NCBI RefSeq assembly: GCF_006385685.1
Contig: NZ_VFRP01000002.1
Span: 310,001 to 374,000, forward strand
Direction of reading: 5' to 3'
Source: Amaricoccus solimangrovi
Lineage (GTDB): Bacteria > Pseudomonadota > Alphaproteobacteria > Rhodobacterales > Rhodobacteraceae
DNA length: 64,000 bases
Shown in pieces: positions 34,499 to 41,860 of this stretch. The position numbers and the translations under genes are program-made. A model generated the notes under the pieces. The model was not told the origin of the DNA. It saw nothing but the letters and a program-made list of their open reading frames with translations, and made no database searches. Every line of letters starts with the position of its first letter. Position 1 is the stretch's first letter.

Positions 34499-34831
34499 AT
34501 GCAGCTTGCCATTCCGCCGCGCGTCACGGACCGGGCCTTCGCCCGGCTCAGCGAGATCAACGAAGAAGGCCCGCGCCGGTTCCTCCGCGTCGCGGTCGAG
34601 GGCGGCGGCTGCTCCGGCTTCCAGTACGACATCCGCCTCGAGGAGGCGGCGGCGAGCGACGACCTCGTGCTCGAGAAGGCCGGCGCCGCGGTACTGATCG
34701 ACCCGGTGAGCCTGCCCTTCCTCGCCGACGCGGAGATCGACTTCGCCGACGAGCTGATCGGCGCGCGCTTCGTGATCAACAATCCCAACGCCACCTCGAG
34801 CTGCGGCTGCGGCACCAGCTTCTCGATGTGA
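34499..34831 (+). CDS. erpA: Iron-sulfur cluster insertion protein (A-type carrier, ErpA-like)
   Basis: A 110-residue HesB/IscA-family carrier. The three cluster-ligand cysteines are VEGGGCSGFQYD and SSCGCGTSF (one plus two). The Glu/Phe-rich LEEAAASDDLVLEKAG loop is usual. It accepts an Fe-S cluster and passes it to target proteins. The ATG at 34499 gives the standard length. It is followed after about 50 bp by exonuclease III. Confidence 0.9.
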   Translation: MQLAIPPRVTDRAFARLSEINEEGPRRFLRVAVEGGGCSGFQYDIRLEEAAASDDLVLEKAGAAVLIDPVSLPFLADAEIDFADELIGARFVINNPNATSSCGCGTSFSM

Positions 34832-34882
34832 CCCCGCCGCCGCCGCTTGCCTCCGCGGCGCCGCGCGTCTAGCGTCCGCGCC

Positions 34883-35662
34883 ATGAAAATCGCGACCTTC
34901 AACATCAACGGCGTCCGCGCCCGGATCGTGGCCCTGCTCGACTGGCTCAGGGAGACCCGGCCCGACGTCGTGCTCTTGCAGGAGATCAAGACGGTCGACG
35001 ACGGCTTCCCCCGGCTCGAGGTCGAGGATCTCGGCTACGCGATCGAGACCCACGGGCAGAAGGGCTTCAACGGCGTCGCGATCCTCTCCCGCCTGCCGCT
35101 CGAGGATGTGACGCGAGGCCTGCCCGGCGACGAGAGCGACGAACAGGCGCGCTGGATCGAGGCGACGGTGGTGGGCGAGACCGCCGCGCGGATCTGCGGC
35201 CTCTACCTGCCGAACGGCAATCCGGCGCCAGGACCGAAATACGACTACAAGCTCGCCTGGATGGAGCGCCTGCGCCACCGGGCCGAGGCGCTGCTCGCCG
35301 AGGAAAGCTGCGCCGTGCTCGCGGGCGACTACAACGTGATCCCGGCGCCGGAGGATTGCTGGGATCCGCGGATCTGGGCGAAGGACGCGCTCTTCCTTCC
35401 GCCGACCCGCGCCGCCTACCAGCGGCTCCTGAACCTCGGCCTGACCGACGCGCTGCGCGCGACCGACGCGCACGCGGGCGTCTATACCTTCTGGGACTAC
35501 CAGGCCGGCGCCTGGCCGAAGAACCACGGCATCCGCATCGACCACCTGCTGCTGACACCGGCCGCGGCTGACCGGCTGACCGCCTGCGGCGTCGACGCGC
35601 ATGTGCGCGGCCGCGAGAAGCCCTCCGACCACGTGCCGGTCTGGATCGAGCTCGCCGCCTGA
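34883..35662 (+). CDS. xthA: Exodeoxyribonuclease III
   Basis: A 259-residue AP endonuclease/3'-5' exonuclease. MKIATFNINGVRAR (N7), LLQEIKT (E34), YLPNGNP, AGDYNVIPAP (D149/N151 region), GIRIDHLLLTP (catalytic D) and a terminal SDHVPVW (H) are all present, so the full ExoIII active site is intact. The ATG at 34883 is at the exact family start. It acts in base-excision repair. It converges on the FAD monooxygenase gene with only 7 bp between stops. Confidence 0.95.
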   Translation: MKIATFNINGVRARIVALLDWLRETRPDVVLLQEIKTVDDGFPRLEVEDLGYAIETHGQKGFNGVAILSRLPLEDVTRGLPGDESDEQARWIEATVVGETAARICGLYLPNGNPAPGPKYDYKLAWMERLRHRAEALLAEESCAVLAGDYNVIPAPEDCWDPRIWAKDALFLPPTRAAYQRLLNLGLTDALRATDAHAGVYTFWDYQAGAWPKNHGIRIDHLLLTPAAADRLTACGVDAHVRGREKPSDHVPVWIELAA

Positions 35663-35669
35663 GCGGGCC

Positions 35670-36863
35670 TCATCCCTCCCGGGTCACGTCCTCGCCATAG
35701 AGCCAGTCGAACCGACCGAGCATCCGTCCGGGCGCGAGGCGCGACATGAGCGCGAGGCCGAGATGCGCCGCCCGCCGGATCCCGGGCGCGCCGAGATGGT
35801 AGATCCGGCCGTTGCGCGCCGCCGCCCGCTGGACCCGCTCCGCCCGCGCGCGCCGGCGCGCCACGAAGGCCGCGAGCGCCGCGTCGCGGTCGGTCCGCGC
35901 GTCGAGTTCGCATGCGAGCACATGCGCGTCCTCGAGCCCCATCCCGGCCCCCTGGGCGAGGAAGGGCAGCATCGGATGGCAGGCGTCGCCGATCATCACC
36001 ACCCCGTCGCGCTGCCATTCGGCGAGCGGCTCGTGATCGTAGAGCCCCCAGAGGAAGACCCGGTCCACCGCGCCGAGCAGGTCGGTGACCTCCGGCGCCC
36101 AGCCCGCGCAGCCGGCGCGCAGTTCCGCCGGGTCGCCCTCGTTCATCCAGCCCTCGTCCGCGCGCCGTTCGCGCTCCTCGATCGCCACGAGATTCACGAG
36201 TGTCCCCCGGCGCAGCGGATAGCTCACCACGTGCCGACGCGGCCCCATGGCGAGGCGCGTGACCGGCGGATGCGGGCGCGCCAGCCGCTCGGCGGGCACG
36301 AGCGCGCGCCAGGCGACCGCGCCGGCGTAGCGCGGCGCGCCGCCACCGAAGAGCGCGCTCCGCGCCCGCGAGCGCGCCCCGTCGGCCGCGACGACGAGAT
36401 CCGCCTCGAAGCGCTCGCCCGCCTCGGTGCGGAGCCTCGGCGCCCCGTCCCCGGTCTCGAACCGCGCGACCCGCGCGCCGAGCAGGATCTCCGCGCCCGC
36501 GCGCCGCGCGGCGCCCTCGAGCAGGTCGAGGAGGTCGGCCCGGTGGAACTGCCAGTAGGGCCGCCCGTGCCGCGCCAGCGCCGCCGCCCCCATCGGCACG
36601 CGCGCGACGAGCCGCCCGCCCCGGTCGGTGAGTTCGATCGCCTCCGGCGCGCTGGCCCGCCGCGCCGCCGCCTCGCCGAGGCCGAGCGCCTCGAGCACCG
36701 CGACGCCGTTCGGCCCGATCTGCAGCCCCGCCCCCACCTCCGCGAGTTCCGGCGCCTGTTCGAGCACCCGCACCCGCGCGCCTCGCCGCGCGAGCGCCGC
36801 CGCCGCCGCGAGACCGGCGATCCCGCCGCCGACCACCAGAACATCGCGCCCCTCGACCGCCAC
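35670..36863 (-). CDS. FAD-dependent aromatic-type monooxygenase (UbiH/salicylate hydroxylase family)
   Basis: A 397-residue flavoprotein with a GTG start at 36863. The FAD motifs are VLVVGGGIAGLAAAAALARRG (residues about 8-28), the DG motif LVVAADGARSRAR near 155 and the GD motif VMIGDACHPMLPFLAQGAGMGLEDA near 290. Sequence order matches 3-hydroxybenzoate/salicylate/6-hydroxynicotinate-type hydroxylases. There is no aromatic-pathway neighbour, so the substrate is unknown. Confidence 0.85.
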   Translation of the reverse strand: MAVEGRDVLVVGGGIAGLAAAAALARRGARVRVLEQAPELAEVGAGLQIGPNGVAVLEALGLGEAAARRASAPEAIELTDRGGRLVARVPMGAAALARHGRPYWQFHRADLLDLLEGAARRAGAEILLGARVARFETGDGAPRLRTEAGERFEADLVVAADGARSRARSALFGGGAPRYAGAVAWRALVPAERLARPHPPVTRLAMGPRRHVVSYPLRRGTLVNLVAIEERERRADEGWMNEGDPAELRAGCAGWAPEVTDLLGAVDRVFLWGLYDHEPLAEWQRDGVVMIGDACHPMLPFLAQGAGMGLEDAHVLACELDARTDRDAALAAFVARRRARAERVQRAAARNGRIYHLGAPGIRRAAHLGLALMSRLAPGRMLGRFDWLYGEDVTREG

Positions 36864-37021
36864 CCGAAGCCTCCCGATCCCCGATTCCGCGCCGCATCCT
36901 AGGCTTTCGCCCCGCCCGGGTCAGGGGGCGATTTCAACGCGGCCAAAAAGGTTCGAATTGCTCTGGACGCCCGGAATCGGCTTTGCTATAGGCTCCCCAC
37001 CCCAGCGGATGGGGACCGCGT

Positions 37022-37096
37022 TCCGGCGTAGCTCAGCGGTAGAGCAGTTGACTGTTAATCAATTGGTCGCAGGTTCGATCCCTGCCGCCGGAGCCA
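37022..37096 (+). tRNA. tRNA-Asn (anticodon GTT)
   Basis: A complete cloverleaf: acceptor TCCGGCG pairs with CGCCGGA, D arm GCTC/GAGC, anticodon stem GTTGA/TCAAT with loop CTGTTAA, T arm GCAGG/CCTGC with TTCGATC, discriminator G and an encoded CCA. It is the intact copy at the left end of the integrated element. A CCC/GGG hairpin region about 30 bp downstream may terminate it. Confidence 0.96.
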
Positions 37097-37100
37097 AAAA
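37050..37100 (+). repeat. attL: 51-bp direct repeat, 3' part of tRNA-Asn
   Basis: The segment from the anticodon stem to AAAAA after the CCA is repeated without mismatch at 46798-46848. The repeat begins inside the tRNA and preserves it, as is usual for tyrosine-integrase elements using tRNA 3' ends. Confidence 0.93.
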
Positions 37101-37160
37101 CCTCAAGATCTCAGAGCGTTAGCCCAGCCCTCACCGGGTGGGTTTGGCGTTTTGGCGACA

Positions 37161-37180
37161 GGGGTAACATTCGGGGTAAC
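37161..37180 (+). promoter_or_regulatory. Candidate integrase arm sites, left end
   Basis: Two direct copies of GGGGTAAC start at 37161 and 37173, 61-80 bp inside attL. The same octamer occurs twice near the other end of the element. Tandem short repeats flanking the core att site are the usual layout for integrase arm binding. Confidence 0.5.
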
Positions 37181-37197
37181 GGTTTGCGCGCTGGAAA

Positions 37198-37479
37198 TCA
37201 GGCGGCGTAGCCAGTGAGATCCCGCGCCTCAATCCAAAGGTCGCCCGTTTCCCAATCCGAAAGCAGCCCGCCCTCGCAGGTGTCTGCGATCACCTTGGCG
37301 GCGAAGTCGGCGGCGCAGGTACAGGGTAGCGCCATCATCCGGTCAAGGATCTCACGGGCGGGACGGTGGAACAGGCGCTCAAGCACCTCGTCGGTATCGT
37401 TCGGATAGGTTCCCGCAGCGTCCATGAGGGCGCGGTACTCGCGAAAAAGGCTCAGGATCTCGGTGTTCGGATTATCCAT
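37198..37479 (-). CDS. Hypothetical element protein, 93 residues
   Basis: An acidic, mainly helical small protein with three Cys, including a CTC pair (LPCTCAADF), and a Trp-rich C-terminus (LSDWETGDLWIEARDL). I recognise no family. It lies 2 bp after the Tat-signal protein gene in the leftward leftmost operon of the element and ends about 100 bp from attL. It is likely a cargo gene transcribed from the central divergent promoter. Confidence 0.6.
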   Translation of the reverse strand: MDNPNTEILSLFREYRALMDAAGTYPNDTDEVLERLFHRPAREILDRMMALPCTCAADFAAKVIADTCEGGLLSDWETGDLWIEARDLTGYAA

Positions 37480-37481
37480 AG

Positions 37482-37880
37482 TTAGGCTCTCACCATCTGG
37501 GCCGAGGCACGCATGAGCGCGGCGACGGTATCCTGATTGTCGAAGCTTCCGCGAGAAATTTGCGCGGTGATGTATTCGGCTTTCGCGCGGCTCGCCGCGA
37601 TGCTCGTCGGGGCATATTCGGCCAGCGCGGTCGCCGCCTCGATCTCGTCGTCGTTGGCTTCTTCCTCCGCCGCCCACTCCTCGGCCGTGGCCGCTCGGCC
37701 CAGAGCAACAGAGTCGCACGCCGCGCAGGCCTCATTGTGAGTTTCCAGCGCCACGCGGTGAGCCTCGATCAGCGCGAAGGTCTGGTCTTCGGGCGTCCCG
37801 CTGGCCATGGCCACCGCCGGGATAGCGGTGAGCGCGGGCGCGGCTTTGATGATCTCGCGGCGGGTGATGTTCTTGATCAT
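37482..37880 (-). CDS. Small protein with twin-arginine-like N-terminus
   Basis: A 132-residue protein that begins MIKNITRREIIKAAPALTAI, which looks like a Tat signal (RR, hydrophobic core, AVAMASG cleavage area). The mature part is acidic and Ala-rich, with one CAAC pair near residue 55 and a predicted helical hairpin (EEEANDDEIEAATALAEYAP). The function is unknown. The ATG overlaps the stop of the 64-residue gene upstream, so it is in one operon with both neighbours. Confidence 0.62.
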   Translation of the reverse strand: MIKNITRREIIKAAPALTAIPAVAMASGTPEDQTFALIEAHRVALETHNEACAACDSVALGRAATAEEWAAEEEANDDEIEAATALAEYAPTSIAASRAKAEYITAQISRGSFDNQDTVAALMRASAQMVRA

Positions 37881-38071
37881 GACAGCGCCCCCATCAGCCG
37901 CTTGGCCCGGCGAAGCGCGGCGCGGACGTAGGAGCGCGCCTCGCGCTCGGGCAGGCTGTAGCCGTCGCGACGCTCGGACGCGTCGAGCGCCAGGAGCAAA
38001 AGGTCGTGGATTTCGAAGAGGGGATTTTCAGGCAAGCCGATAGCGGCTGCCGAAGCGCGGTTGCGCGGCAT
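37877..38071 (-). CDS. Hypothetical element protein, 64 residues
   Basis: A short basic/helical protein (LLLLALDASERRDGYSLPEREARSYVRAALRRAKRLMG) of no recognised family. It is the first gene leftward of the divergent promoter controlled by the XRE regulator, and its stop overlaps the Tat-like gene start by 4 bp. The operon position is the main support. Confidence 0.55.
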   Translation of the reverse strand: MPRNRASAAAIGLPENPLFEIHDLLLLALDASERRDGYSLPEREARSYVRAALRRAKRLMGALS

Positions 38072-38114
38072 GATTTGCTACGTTGGTTCACTTCATGATA
38101 GATATTGAGCATGG

Positions 38115-38130
38115 TGCCCAACTTTGGGCA
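38115..38130. promoter_or_regulatory. Operator palindrome of the XRE regulator
   Basis: Perfect arms TGCCCAA and TTGGGCA flank CT in the 92-bp gap between divergent genes. A further TGCCCA half-site lies at 38165-38170 over the start of the XRE gene. Phage-type repressors often bind such divergent-promoter palindromes. Confidence 0.62.
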
Positions 38131-38163
38131 TTCAGTCAATCTAAAAGCACAAGGTTGCGCTTT

Positions 38164-38397
38164 ATGCCCATATCTCCCGCCCAGTGTCGCGCAGCGCGAG
38201 CACTAATCGAGCTCGATCAGGCAGGCTTGGCGGAAGCCGCCCGTGTTGCACGGAATACGGTCGTCGCTTTTGAGAAGGGGCAGAGGGCGCCCAACCACAA
38301 TAACCTTGCCGCGATCCGCTCGGCGCTCGAAGCGGCCGGCGTCGAGTTCATTGCGGAAAACGGCGGGGGCGCTGGGGTACGGTTGCGGCGAGCATGA
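38164..38397 (+). CDS. XRE-family HTH regulator/antitoxin-like protein
   Basis: A 77-residue protein that is almost only a helix-turn-helix: CRAARALIELDQAGLAEAARVARNTVVAFEKGQRAPNHNNLAAIRSALEAAGVEFI. This form is typical of Cro/CI-type regulators and of antitoxin subunits. The ATG at 38164 is preferred over an upstream in-frame ATG at 38083, which would cover the operator. Its stop overlaps the HEPN gene start (ATGA). It probably represses both the leftward operon and its own unit. Confidence 0.82.
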   Translation: MPISPAQCRAARALIELDQAGLAEAARVARNTVVAFEKGQRAPNHNNLAAIRSALEAAGVEFIAENGGGAGVRLRRA

Positions 38398-39140
38398 GCG
38401 AAGAAACCGATCAGCCGCTACCAGAATCCCCGATCGAAGCCGCGAGGAAGGTCGCCGAGTGGATGCCTCGCACCCTGCGGATCGCTCATCGAACCTTTAT
38501 CTCCCACGGTCAATTCACCGCCGCGAACGCTCTACTTCTCGAAGTTCAGGAAGTGGAAGACGCAAGGAGCTTCATTCGCCAGCACGACTTCCGAGAAGTG
38601 ATCCACGGATATTCTCACGACTCTATGTGCATGGCAGTCGTTGGGCTTTGTTCCCTGCTCGCAAAATCAGACAGCCGACGCTCGGCCGGGCAAGGTGTGG
38701 TCAGCTTGCAGGAGATTTATCATCGGTTGAAGTTTCCCGACGAGGCAGAGGCATTCGTGGATCTCTGGGAGGAGAAGCAGGATCCCGCTTTTTGCGCTGC
38801 CTTCGGCGGTTCGCGCGCGGATGCTTATGCATGGATCAATGCCTTTCTGGCAGCATGGAGAAAGCTCGACTGGAACCCAGGCGGATCTATCTCGCGGCTC
38901 CAACATCTACGGCATCACGGTATCGCTCATCTACTTGAAAAGCCGATGGCCAAATCTGTCACAGCGGAAGAGTTACGAAACCTCATGGAGAGCTTAGGCC
39001 AGATGACGGAACCGCTTGGTCGCCTTAACCTCGACGGGGGCGAGTGGGCGAGCATGGAGATCTCCAGCGATGCGCACCGTAGATCGCTGCGCTACTGGCG
39101 TCGCGCGATACCGGCGGAGTTCCTCAAAGCCCCCGAATAG
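38394..39140 (+). CDS. HEPN-like (AbiU2-type) putative RNase, coupled to an XRE gene
   Basis: A 248-residue mainly helical protein with a C-terminal LQHLRHHGIAHLL segment that gives an R173-x5-H179 motif, within the RX4-6H pattern of HEPN ribonucleases. The surrounding helices (AYAWINAFLAAWRKLDW before it and EELRNLMESLGQM after it) fit the AbiU2-like arrangement. Base composition is lower in GC than the chromosome. A small XRE protein and a HEPN protein translated from overlapping genes suggest a toxin-antitoxin or phage-defence role; this is inference from motif and context. An ordinary cargo function cannot be excluded. Confidence 0.6.
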   Translation: MSEETDQPLPESPIEAARKVAEWMPRTLRIAHRTFISHGQFTAANALLLEVQEVEDARSFIRQHDFREVIHGYSHDSMCMAVVGLCSLLAKSDSRRSAGQGVVSLQEIYHRLKFPDEAEAFVDLWEEKQDPAFCAAFGGSRADAYAWINAFLAAWRKLDWNPGGSISRLQHLRHHGIAHLLEKPMAKSVTAEELRNLMESLGQMTEPLGRLNLDGGEWASMEISSDAHRRSLRYWRRAIPAEFLKAPE

Positions 39141-39157
39141 ATCTCCGCGTAACACAA

Positions 39158-39172
39158 GCGCCAACTTGGCGC
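39158..39172. repeat. Palindrome GCGCCAACTTGGCGC, copy A
   Basis: A 15-bp perfect palindrome just after the HEPN gene. Its core CGCCAA-N-TTGGCG recurs at 41423-41435, and a weaker copy (one mismatch) is at 39203-39215. All are in spacers of the element. It may be a site for an element-coded DNA-binding protein. Confidence 0.5.
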
Positions 39173-39341
39173 CTGCGTTCATGGCTGACGCCTCCCGCCC
39201 ATCGCCAAATTGGCCATCTCAAGACGTTGATTTGGCTTTGCGAAAGATTTAGGGGGCGGCCGGTTAGGAAAGCGAAGCCGTCCCACTTTCTCCATACCCC
39301 CCCGCCGCGTCTCCTGAGATTTCCTCCGATCTGCCCGGTTT

Positions 39342-39373
39342 GGGCGGGCGCCCCGCGTCCATGGCGCCCGCCC
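39342..39373. terminator. Terminator between HEPN gene and the capsid operon
   Basis: An 11-bp perfect stem (GGGCGGGCGCC with GGCGCCCGCCC, 10-base loop) lies in the 280-bp convergent gap and could stop both transcripts. I see no gene in the rest of the gap. Confidence 0.6.
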
Positions 39374-39420
39374 TCCCGACCATCGCGCGGTGAAGGGAAA
39401 CAAAGCCCGCGCGGGTCATC

Positions 39421-39657
39421 TCACTTGGCGACGAAAAGATCGATGAATGCCGGAAGGCTCAAGACTCGCCACGCGTCGAGGGCTTCGGCGTCGAGCGTCT
39501 TGTCGAGCCCGAGCGCGATGATCGCCCGCTCCTGGGTGAGATGGGTGTTCATCCGCCGCGTCGCCTCGGCGCGCCATTCAGCCTCGGTCGCGCCGGGAAG
39601 GTCGAAGTCCTCGATCTGCTCGATTGCCCGGTCGAGGGCGAGATCGTCAATCTCCAT
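39421..39657 (-). CDS. Hypothetical element protein, 78 residues
   Basis: A small acidic helical protein (ALDRAIEQIEDFDLPGATEAEWRAEATRRMNTHLTQERAII). It is the last gene of the leftward capsid unit and overlaps the upstream 83-residue gene by 11 bp. Size and position after the capsid gene would suit a head-completion or scaffold-like accessory, but nothing in the sequence proves it. Confidence 0.55.
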   Translation of the reverse strand: MEIDDLALDRAIEQIEDFDLPGATEAEWRAEATRRMNTHLTQERAIIALGLDKTLDAEALDAWRVLSLPAFIDLFVAK

Positions 39658-39898
39658 CCGGGAACGCGCCTCCGAACCGCGTCAGGATATGCGCGATGGC
39701 GGCCTCGGCGGCGGAGAGCCGGGCTTCGAGCGCCGCCCGCGCCGCCTGCTCGCTCTTGGCCGCCTTGATCGTCTCGTCCCCCAGCGCGTCGGCGACCGCG
39801 TAGAGGTCGCGTATCCGCGCGGGAGCCGTGCTCTTGCGCAGATCCTCGATCTGGCGCTCGTGAAGCTCGGCCGCGAGCCGGTTCATGCCCTCGCTCAT
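39647..39898 (-). CDS. Hypothetical element protein, 83 residues, coiled-coil-like
   Basis: A short protein rich in Ala, Glu and Arg with heptad-like runs (MNRLAAELHERQIEDLRKS and EQAARAALEARLSAAEAAIAHIL), probably a helical hairpin or coiled coil. The ATG overlaps the stop of the capsid gene by 4 bp, so production is coupled to the capsid protein. A capsid-associated role is possible. Confidence 0.6.
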   Translation of the reverse strand: MSEGMNRLAAELHERQIEDLRKSTAPARIRDLYAVADALGDETIKAAKSEQAARAALEARLSAAEAAIAHILTRFGGAFPDGD

Positions 39899-40902
39899 GC
39901 CGTGCCCCAGATCGCCGCCGTGACCACGCCGGAGCGCACCGGCTGCCAATCGACGTAGGCATCCGCGCCGAGTGCGACCGCGTTGTTCTGGAACAGCGAA
40001 ACCGCCTGCGTCGCGGTCGGCGTCACGCTGTCGCCCGCCGGATTGTCTGCCATCTCGATCGTAGCCGACTGCGAAATCTTGATCTCACCCCCGGCCTGCG
40101 CGAGCGCGATCTGGGTCGGATCGACAAGCGCGATCAGATCGTCGGGGATGCCGGTTCCGGTCGCGACGGGGATACCCCACAGCGAGCCGCCGCGCGCGCC
40201 CAGATCCGGCGCGTCGAGGCCGCTCAGGTAGGCGGCCAACTGCGGCGCCATGACGAGATAGGCGGCCGCCAGATCGCCCGTGAACGGCTCCAAGAGCACG
40301 GCCCGCACGCCGTCGAGATCGGAGGCGCCATCAAGCGGCGCGCCGTCCAGCAGCGAGGGGGGAGCGTTCGGGTCCGCGTCGTCGGGGATCGCGAACGCGG
40401 CCGCATTGACGGCCTCGGCGACCGCGCGGAGCAGATCGGAGCGAAGCCCCATCTCAACCGCATCTCCCGCGTCGCGGAGCGCGTCCAGGTCGGCCACCGT
40501 GAGCGCGGCCACCCGCTTCGGGGCGAGCGTCGAGAAGTCGAGCGACGCGGCCGAGACTGGCGTGGCGACGCCCTCGCCGATCCAATAGGCGCGCGCGCCT
40601 CCGCCCGCGATCGCCCGCACCCGGAACGGCACGCGGCGGATTCCGGCCATGGCGCCCAGCGCGGAGCGTTCGACGGCGGCGCCGAAGAATTCAGCCATGA
40701 TCCCCGAGCCGCCCTCGATCAGGTCGGCGGAACCGAGGCTGGGGACGGCCGTCTTCATCAGGTGCTCGGCCACTCGCGAGGTCGATCCCCAGCGGGACTC
40801 GGCGACCGCGCCCGCCGATCGCGTGGCGTCTCCGATCGACTTTGCGATGGCAACGCGAATGGCGTCCAAGCCCTTCATGCGCGTGGAGAGGTCAGGTCTC
40901 AA
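39895..40902 (-). CDS. HK97-type phage major capsid protein
   Basis: A 335-residue protein with the A- and P-domain order of HK97-fold capsids: VPFRVRAIAGGGARAYWIGEGVATPVSAASLDFSTLAPKRVAALTVADLDALRDA in the first half and GIPVATGTGIPDDLIALVDPTQIALAQAGGEIKIS near residues 240-275. The start is taken as TTG at 40902, which has AAGGA seven bases upstream; an ATG at 40878 has no ribosome-binding site. No protease or scaffold gene precedes it. It is the only structural phage gene found in the element. Confidence 0.78.
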   Translation of the reverse strand: MRPDLSTRMKGLDAIRVAIAKSIGDATRSAGAVAESRWGSTSRVAEHLMKTAVPSLGSADLIEGGSGIMAEFFGAAVERSALGAMAGIRRVPFRVRAIAGGGARAYWIGEGVATPVSAASLDFSTLAPKRVAALTVADLDALRDAGDAVEMGLRSDLLRAVAEAVNAAAFAIPDDADPNAPPSLLDGAPLDGASDLDGVRAVLLEPFTGDLAAAYLVMAPQLAAYLSGLDAPDLGARGGSLWGIPVATGTGIPDDLIALVDPTQIALAQAGGEIKISQSATIEMADNPAGDSVTPTATQAVSLFQNNAVALGADAYVDWQPVRSGVVTAAIWGTA

Positions 40903-41005
40903 ATCTCATTCCTTCTCGATCCTGGCGAGGGCGATCCGCCCCCTTCGCCCGCGATCGTACAGGCGCGCGGCGCGGAGCCGTGAGGCGCGGATGTCAATCT
41001 CGCTG

Positions 41006-41365
41006 TCAGGAAATGTCCGGCTCGCCAGCCAGTTTCCGCGCCAGATCCGCGAGGCCGAAGCGGGGACGCCGGTTCATGATCGCGGCGGGCAGGTCGCCGC
41101 TCTCCCGCCAGCGCGTCAGCGTCCGCGCGCTGCATCCCGCGAGCCGCGCGGCATCGGGAAGCGCGACGCGCCCGGCCGCGTCGATGACGATCCCGAGGTC
41201 GGCGGCGCGTTCCCTCATCTCGGCCTCGATCTCGGCCGCAGGATCGGGCGGAGCCTCCCGCGAGGTGTGGAGAAGCAGAGCGCGCAGCATCGCGGTATCG
41301 CTCGTGATCCGGTCGAGCAGCTGGCGGGCGAGACGATGACGGGACGCGGCGGGGTCAGTCGTCAT
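41006..41365 (-). CDS. HTH (MerR/excisionase-like) DNA-binding protein
   Basis: A 119-residue protein with an N-terminal helical region and a C-terminal winged-helix-like segment, LPDAARLAGCSARTLTRWRESGDLPAAIMNRRPRFGLADLARKL (about residues 70-112). A GGGAGGAG ribosome-binding site lies 3 bases before the ATG at 41365. It lies directly upstream of the capsid gene and may control capsid expression or excision. The spacer before it holds palindrome copy B. Confidence 0.68.
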   Translation of the reverse strand: MTTDPAASRHRLARQLLDRITSDTAMLRALLLHTSREAPPDPAAEIEAEMRERAADLGIVIDAAGRVALPDAARLAGCSARTLTRWRESGDLPAAIMNRRPRFGLADLARKLAGEPDIS

Positions 41366-41422
41366 TCGCTCCTCCCTCGCGCGCGTTGCGCGCGCGTGCG
41401 CGTGAGGGCGCCTGTCCTTTGT

Positions 41423-41435
41423 CGCCAAGTTGGCG
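41423..41435. repeat. Palindrome CGCCAAGTTGGCG, copy B
   Basis: The core, extended to GTCGCCAA-G-TTGGCGAC at 41421-41437, matches copy A at 39158-39172. Both copies are followed, in the same order, by CCGGTTAG and ATACCCCCCC within 140 bp. Confidence 0.5.
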
Positions 41436-41578
41436 ACTTACGGATGCTCGCGCGTTGCGCGCGCTCGAGGGCATGCCAGAGGCAAAAAAGCCGGTTAGCG
41501 ATATATCGAATTGGGGGCGCCGGTTTCGGCTGCGAACCCGCCGGATTTTCCGAATACCCCCCCTCCCGTGCGGGCGCT

Positions 41579-41860
41579 TCATGCCCCGGCTCCGTAGACG
41601 ATCCGGCGGGCGCGGTGTTCAGCCTCGGCGCGCGGCATGTGCTCGTCATATTCGAGGATCGCCGCCAGTTCCTCGAAACGGTCGGCGCGGTAGTCCTCGG
41701 CCTCAAGGAAGGCGATCACCGCCGCCTTTTCGGCGCGGAGCGCGTCGAGGGTCACTACGTCCAGGCGTCCATAGGCATCGCGCCAGCGGACCTTGCACCC
41801 GTCCGTGGTGATCTCGATGCCCGAGGCGAGAAGGCCGCGAAGGAGAGGGATCGCGCTCAA
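41579..41860 (-). CDS. TubC N-terminal docking-domain-like small protein
   Basis: A 93-residue protein whose first half (LLRGLLASGIEITTDGCKVRWRDAYGRLDVVTLDALRAEKAAVIAFLEAE) follows the TubC-N fold pattern often seen in mobile-element proteins. The second half is an acidic helix. The start is TTG at 41860, overlapping the DUF3631 stop (TTGA), with GGAGGG upstream. It is the last gene of the replication operon. Its function in the element is unknown. Confidence 0.6.
   Translation of the reverse strand: MSAIPLLRGLLASGIEITTDGCKVRWRDAYGRLDVVTLDALRAEKAAVIAFLEAEDYRADRFEELAAILEYDEHMPRAEAEHRARRIVYGAGA

Noticed and set aside
35601-36902. A 433-codon open frame on the plus strand opposite the FAD monooxygenase
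   Set aside because: It is antisense to a gene with all three FAD motifs and has an Arg/Pro/His-rich translation.
36940-37021. Promoter of tRNA-Asn
   Set aside because: A TATAGG-like hexamer exists near 37000, but the best TTG-type hexamer is more than 20 bases away, so I cannot support a defined promoter.
39181-39420. Further small genes in the gap between the HEPN gene and the 78-residue gene
   Set aside because: Frames are short and overlap the palindromes and the terminator; no ribosome-binding site supports them.
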